Shown here: positions 59,782 to 64,000 of the stretch, in pieces
Layout of the letters: each line of letters begins with the position of its first letter
How positions within the stretch are numbered: the first letter of the stretch is position 1
NCBI GenBank assembly: GCA_001600095.1
Contig: BCIX01000001.1
Location: 6,597,198-6,661,197, forward strand
Reading direction: 5' to 3'
Source: Bullera alba
Lineage: Eukaryota; Basidiomycota; Tremellomycetes; Tremellales; Bulleraceae
DNA length: 64,000 nt
Position numbers and translations under genes: made by a program
Notes under the pieces: generated by a model
Database searches by the model: none
Seen by the model: only the letters and a program-made list of their open reading frames with translations
Told to the model about the DNA's origin: nothing

Positions 59782-61495
59782 ATGCCTCGCCCATCTCTGG
59801 AGTACGAGGAGGAGGATGTGGACGATCTATTCGGCTCGGACGACGATACCGCTGCGGCACACCAGGCGTCCATCTGGGCCTCCATCAATCCGGCTAGAGC
59901 AGTCGTTGCAGGTCCTTCCAGCTACAGAACAAATACGGAACGCTCAGTATCCCTCCACGCCAAGGTAGCTAGTCCATCTGCAAAGGGAAAGGAGAAGGCG
60001 AGGGAAGCCGCACCTGGGCCAGTGGACCGGTTGACGAGATTAGAGGAATTACGGAGCAGACGATCGAAATTGGAGACGGTGACGGATGGCAAAGGAGTGG
60101 GGAGTCTCAAGTACGCGTGTATGACCGGTGAGTCAACCAGCTATGACTGTCTGCATCTGATAGCTATGAGCCTCACTGACACGGTCAGTGATCAAGACGA
60201 ATGCGGCGCGGGTTTGGGATGTTGGCGATCTCGAGTACACCCTCATCAGACCTTTCATCGATGAGCTACAGCTGGATCAGCTGGCAGAGATCGAAGAGGC
60301 TTCTCCTGTGGGTATGATGACTATGATGTCAGACTGACATGTAGCATATCAGGGACGATACGGACTGGCTGTGGGAGCTGTTTCTCTTACAGGACTACCC
60401 CCTGTTTCACGAGCGATGTAGAGAGCGCAAGGGCGAGCCAAGGACTGGCGGCTGGAGACGGATGTACCAGGTGAGTCATGTGCAGAGTTTGTACGTGGTA
60501 TATCTGATATATGACTCAGAAAGCCAAAGACGACGCTAAGGAGAGGCAGGAGCTAGCCGTGTCCCGTGTGGCAGAGAGGTATCGGCAGCTAGAGGAGGAA
60601 AAGGCATCCAAACGGATCGTCGTGGTGGATAGAGTTGTGCCTACCTCTACAAAGCGAAAGACTGGTTGGGGTCGGGGCTCTGCGTCGTCAGCCGGTTCAG
60701 CTTCGAGTGAGTCTAAAGAGCTTGGACGTTCGCTGAACCGGTCTAGGCAGTCGCAGCTCGGCGTCCATAGCCATAGCCAAGGCGAAGGCGGACTCTCAAC
60801 GCGCAAGAGTAGCTCTGACCCATGCTTCTGGCAAGTACATCCCTCCGCCAGCGCCCAAGCGGCCATCCGGTCCAGGAGATCTATACAAGAATCCCTACCT
60901 CGCACCTAGTGTGCCAGTCCCTGCAAGCAGGTTCACGCCACCAGTGTCTTTATATCCCTCTTCGGCTGCGAACGGGCCTAGGCTGCCTCCTCCCAAATCC
61001 CGCCGGCCGATTCAAGAACCCGACCCTTCGCCAATACCTGGATCCTACCGCACAACCCATGTCCAAGATAGGGCGTCATTGCCCGAGCACCTGAAGACCA
61101 GGTCGAGTAGTCCGGTGGCGGAGGAGCGATTTCGACTGCCGTCAAATCCGAAACGGGTCCATGCGACCATACGGAGACCGGTAGTGGAGAACTTTGAGCC
61201 CCCGAGAAAGGCCACTACGCCATCTAAAGCATGTCCTGTGGACTTCTTCGGCGATCTCCCTTCGGCCGGTGCCCCTCCTGGTCTGCTGGACAGTCTGAAG
61301 AGAGCGCAAAAGGCGGACACGGTGGATCTCACAGGAGACGATGAGGAGGGTGATACGAGGAAGAGAGCCAGGTTCAGCTCGGACACACCCCGGCCGTTGG
61401 GCTCAATGAAGCCGGCCCAGAAGGAGGTGGACCAGATGAGCGTGCTGTTTCGGAAGCGGCCGAAAGCGAAACCACCGAGGCGTCAGGCCGGCTGA
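59782..61495 (+). CDS. ELA1: Elongin A (RNA polymerase II elongation factor / ubiquitin-ligase adaptor)
   Basis: Elongin A binds elongin C and in yeasts serves in a ubiquitin ligase that removes stalled RNA polymerase II. The ATG at 59782 gives an acidic start (MPRPSLEYEEEDVDDLFGSD). The conserved domain reads SLKYACMTVI, a perfect BC box (LxxxCxxxI) for elongin C, followed by VWDVGDLEYTLIRPFIDELQ, LDQLAEIEEASPHIRDDTDW, LWELFLLQDYPLF and GGWRRMYQKAKDDAKERQEL. The BC box is cut by intron 1 (phase 1). A later 46-nt intron near 60710-60756 restores the frame to SGKYIPPPAPKRPSG and a long basic tail ending KRPKAKPPRRQAG at 61493-61495. The tail is longer than in yeast Ela1 and carries DLTGDDEEGD, a SUMO-interaction-like acidic patch (inference). 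Confidence 0.87.
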
Positions 61496-61986
61496 GGCTG
61501 CGGGAGGTCGATCAGCTGTAGGCGAGAGAATCTCGCGGAGGGGTTGTAGTAGTCGCCCGTGTCACGTCTAAGCTTGCTATACCGGCGCATGTAGCCAGTG
61601 TGTAACTTGGGTTCTCGTAGGCTGCGATGCGCGCCGCGCACATGTACGCTGCTGGGTATGACTGCTCGGTGGCTCTGTGCGCAGGAATGCATGGCTATCT
61701 ACCGTGGTCTAGCTGCTAGCTGTGCTTGCAAGTCGGCCGCGGCCGGCAGCGTGCACTTGGAGCAGCGCGTGTCTGGTTGCGTACACGCGCGCGAGCCCTC
61801 GGCGGAGGTCGCCGAATAACGGAACCAAATCCGATCGACATTAAAATCTCGACTTTTTTCACCCAAAATTTGATCCCGCTCACACCTCACCCGCCCTATC
61901 TCGCTCAAAAAGCATCGTATCTCGATGGGACCGAGAGCAATCGATACAGCGTGACCGGGGCAGCATTAAAAGGACGCAAAAAGAGA
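61496..61986. other. Intergenic region between elongin A and the tRNA gene
   Basis: GC-rich with CGGCCGCGGCCGG-type sequence near 61736-61750. No gene is seen. The last 130 bp (downstream of the tRNA on its own strand) include AAAAAG and TTTTTT runs near 61850 that could act for a Pol III stop. Confidence 0.4.
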
Positions 61987-62087
61987 TGCCTCCACCCCGG
62001 ATCGAACGGGGGACCTTTCGATTTCGCAGATTGAGCGGATATAACTGAAACTTCAGTCGAATGCTCTCCCAATTGAGCTATAGAGGC
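61987..62087 (-). tRNA. tRNA-Phe (GAA) with 28-nt intron
   Basis: On the minus strand the cloverleaf is complete: acceptor GCCTCTA with TGGAGGC, D arm GCTC/GAGC around AATTGGGA, anticodon stem TTCGA/TCGAA with loop CTGAAGA (anticodon GAA), variable AGGTC, T arm CCCCG/CGGGG with TTCGATC, and discriminator A. The mature length is 73 nt. A 28-nt intron (62023-62050) sits after position 37, the standard place for eukaryotic tRNA splicing endonuclease. The genomic CCA is absent, as expected for a nuclear gene. Confidence 0.95.
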
Positions 62088-62346
62088 TTGTTGATGTGTG
62101 ACATGTTTTGCTTGAACTATATACTCACTCGCTATGTGGCTTTGGGATATGGTTTGGCTGTTCGGACGTCCGCATCCTTGTCCCCGCTGTAGCTATGCTG
62201 CTTCATCCATGAGCTTCTCCATAGGTACTTAGTGTCTGTGTGGGTCAGTGCCACTTTGGAGGCGGATGTGCCACATTCGCTGTCAAGGCCGTTCCTCGGC
62301 CGATTTATGAACTCTTGTCGGTTGTCCGAGCATCTTGCAGTGCTCT

Positions 62347-62738
62347 ATGTCTCATGAAACCTTCTGCGTGCTTCCCAGTCTGACTTATACTCGGGAACGT
62401 CGTGAAAGATCGTTGGACGTGGTACGAGTGAGTTCTTTGCAGTTTTGCCACTGAGCCGATTCTGCTGATAGGCCGGCAAGGGAGGTGCTGACCGTCATGC
62501 GTCGAATGTCCTGTGGTTCGATCTCATCCCGTTACTGCGTCGCATGGGCGATCAAGTATACTGTGCAGATCCTGAGCATATGCTGGGGCACGACATCCCG
62601 AACGTCGATCGGTCGGTCCGGTTCTTGAAGCCCAGTCGGCCTGCATTCCTGCAAAAGCTCAATGCTGTTCGACTTCGAGGGGAGCATACATACCCTGCTC
62701 CTCAGAGCGGGCCGAGAGTCGTCCACATATCCCTATAA
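62347..62738 (+). CDS. Possible two-exon small protein (116 aa)
   Basis: The ATG at 62347 opens 27 codons (MSHETFCVLPSLTYTRERRE...). A 44-nt intron with GTGAGT donor, GCTGAT branch and TAG acceptor (62428-62471) follows, then 89 codons in phase (AGKGGADRHASNVLWFDLIP, LLRRMGDQVYCADPEHMLGH, DIPNVDRSVRFLKPSRPAFL) to TAA at 62736-62738. An in-frame stop lies just upstream. The perfect intron signals at the only place that keeps the frame support a real gene. No family is recognised; it could also be the remnant of a longer gene in this gene-poor end. Confidence 0.35.
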
Positions 62739-63907
62739 TACCCCAGAGATGAGGGCGCTGCAGTGGCTGATGCTCGGACGGATCACAGAACACGGCCATT
62801 TCGTTGGACTGGGGGACTTCCGCTGAAACTTACTACCGGCACTCGGAATCTCGGATTCGCGTGCTCCACACATCGTATCCACAGCGCATGGCATCACCCT
62901 GTCAGGGCTCTATAGACCTCATAGACTGTCACCAATGGACCCGTGGACGGTGCATCCTTCTTGTAGCGGCAGAGCCGGCACAGGAGACTCGGCCTATCTC
63001 CATGGACTGGGGGACTTTTTCGACCGCACTTCACCGACATGCGTAAGGGTGCCCAGTCTGGCGACACCGCTCCCAGTTCGATCCTAACTGAATCAGTCGT
63101 TCCCAAGTATCCAGACAGTACATGCGTACATGTTACGACTTGACGCAAACCCAAGACTATACATACGGACGGGCTGTCCTTATCGACTACCACACGGCCG
63201 ATAAGTCCCCGGTTAGAAAGTCCCCCAGTCCACCGACCATTAAGCACTAAGCACTGCACAGTGCCTTCACCCTGTCGCACCGCTGCATTCTGGCGTCGTT
63301 TGCACGGGAGTACGAGTATCGTTACCGGGCGCCTCCCATGCTAGCATGATGCATATGTATTCGCCTGAGAGTCACGGCGGACAGATAGCAATCTGCTTTG
63401 GGCTGCCCAGATTCAACGGGAAAGTGAAAGTGAAAAAGTCCCCCAGTCCACTGGGTATACGCCGGGACGGCGAGCTATGCAACACCGATCCGAGGATGCA
63501 CAGGAGACGTAGGTAGATAGCCAGTCGAGCAGTTTGACAGGACAAGCTACGCTTATCGACACTTATCGATGCAGAAGGACAGCAACCTACTAGGTAGCAC
63601 AGTGAACCACACGCAACCCGATTGTAGCCTTACCCGGATCTTGTCTCGAAATCACACTATGTAGTGACCTTCCGATGAAACGCTGGTCTCCAACGACCCA
63701 GGCCACAGAACCAGGAGGACATGATTTCGTGATTGCATACGTTATAGGTCGGTAGGGGAAAAGTCATTAAGTAGTAATACCGGGTCGAACATCGCGATAC
63801 GTGTATAATGATGCTGCCGTCGATGGGATTGCCGAAAGGAACCTCGCACATCATTTGAACAATTCAACACGGGAAGCCGCACTCTCGACTAATAGGTGCC
63901 TCTATAG
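62739..63907. other. Gene-poor region with mirrored motif cluster
   Basis: No convincing gene. It contains four copies of a 14-bp motif (listed separately), a CATGCTAGCATG palindrome (63337-63348) and a GCACTG/CAGTGC inverted repeat (63251-63264). It could be a degenerate mobile element or a regulatory island. Confidence 0.4.
62806..63449. repeat. Four copies of GGACTGGGGGACTT in mirrored orientation
   Basis: Exact 14-bp copies lie at 62806-62819 (+), 63004-63017 (+), 63218-63231 (-) and 63436-63449 (-). The two left copies point right and the two right copies point left, with spacings of 198, 214 and 218 bp. All four are preceded by T, and the second and fourth share an 18-bp core (TGGACTGGGGGACTTTTT). 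I saw this motif nowhere else in the window. Confidence 0.85.
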
Positions 63908-64000
63908 GCGGGTCCCCTTTGCCAGCTACACGAAGAATCAGTCTACTGTGCCATCGAAGGGAACGACCGGGAGCCACTCACAATCGCCTTCCTGCGGGCT
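63908..64000 (-). CDS. Possible 3' end of a gene entering from the right edge
   Basis: On the minus strand a GTGAGT donor at 63981, an ACTGAT branch and a GTAG acceptor at 63926 define a typical 56-nt intron. One joined frame is ARRKAILAKGTRL followed by a stop near 63908; another continues to about 63870. It is too short to identify. The call rests only on the splice signals. Confidence 0.3.

Noticed and set aside
59474..59968. Open frame upstream of and overlapping elongin A
   Set aside because: It does not begin with ATG and runs into elongin A in the wrong phase; most likely leader sequence.
62780..63480. Intact DNA transposon bounded by the GGACTGGGGGACTT motif
   Set aside because: No transposase frame lies between the copies, and no target-site duplication was visible, so only a motif cluster is reported.

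Overview
The window is nuclear DNA of a basidiomycete yeast, most likely a tremellomycete of the Cryptococcus/Kwoniella type. Nearly every gene is cut by many 40-60 nt introns with GTGAGT-like donors, a CTGAC/CTAAC/CTGAT branch site and a short gap to the acceptor. Gene spacing is tight, GC is moderate, there is an intron-bearing nuclear tRNA, and a tandem pair resembles the basidiomycete DUF7918 family. Gene ends were read by joining exons by eye from reading frame, splice consensus and family conservation.

Left part (1-20.5 kb): TAF5 (-, runs off the left edge), an unrecognised nuclear-type protein (+), the zinc transporter MSC2 (-), the HOPS subunit VPS39 (-), the 37-residue oligosaccharyltransferase subunit OST4 (+), two tandem DUF7918-like paralogues (+), a macro-domain hydrolase with a probable mitochondrial presequence (+) and a DUF1776 protein (-).

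Middle (20.5-46 kb): a large acidic, repeat-bearing SANT/Myb-like protein (+), a SulP/STAS anion permease (-) whose upstream region carries a CACGTG dyad, an alpha-arrestin-like protein with PY motifs (+), SYS1 (-), the nucleoporin POM152 (+), an SLC35F5-like transporter (-) and a bestrophin-like channel (+).

Right part (46-64 kb): serine palmitoyltransferase LCB2 (+), a secreted Gly/Ala-rich protein built from duplicated exon modules (+), the KEOPS subunit CGI121 (-), a FEN1/XPG-family nuclease (+), MCP1 (+), an unrecognised coiled-coil-type protein (-), a G-protein gamma subunit whose CaaX box is completed by an 8-nt last exon (+), elongin A (+), and an intron-containing tRNA-Phe (-). The last 1.9 kb is gene-poor. 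It holds one possible two-exon small gene, a cluster of four copies of a 14-bp motif in mirrored orientation, and perhaps the 3' end of a gene entering from the right.

The genes are unrelated housekeeping functions (transcription, trafficking, nuclear pore, glycosylation, sphingolipid synthesis, signalling). I see no biosynthetic cluster, intact transposon or CRISPR. The most unusual items are the Gly/Ala-rich secreted protein, the Ggamma micro-exon and the mirrored motif cluster.
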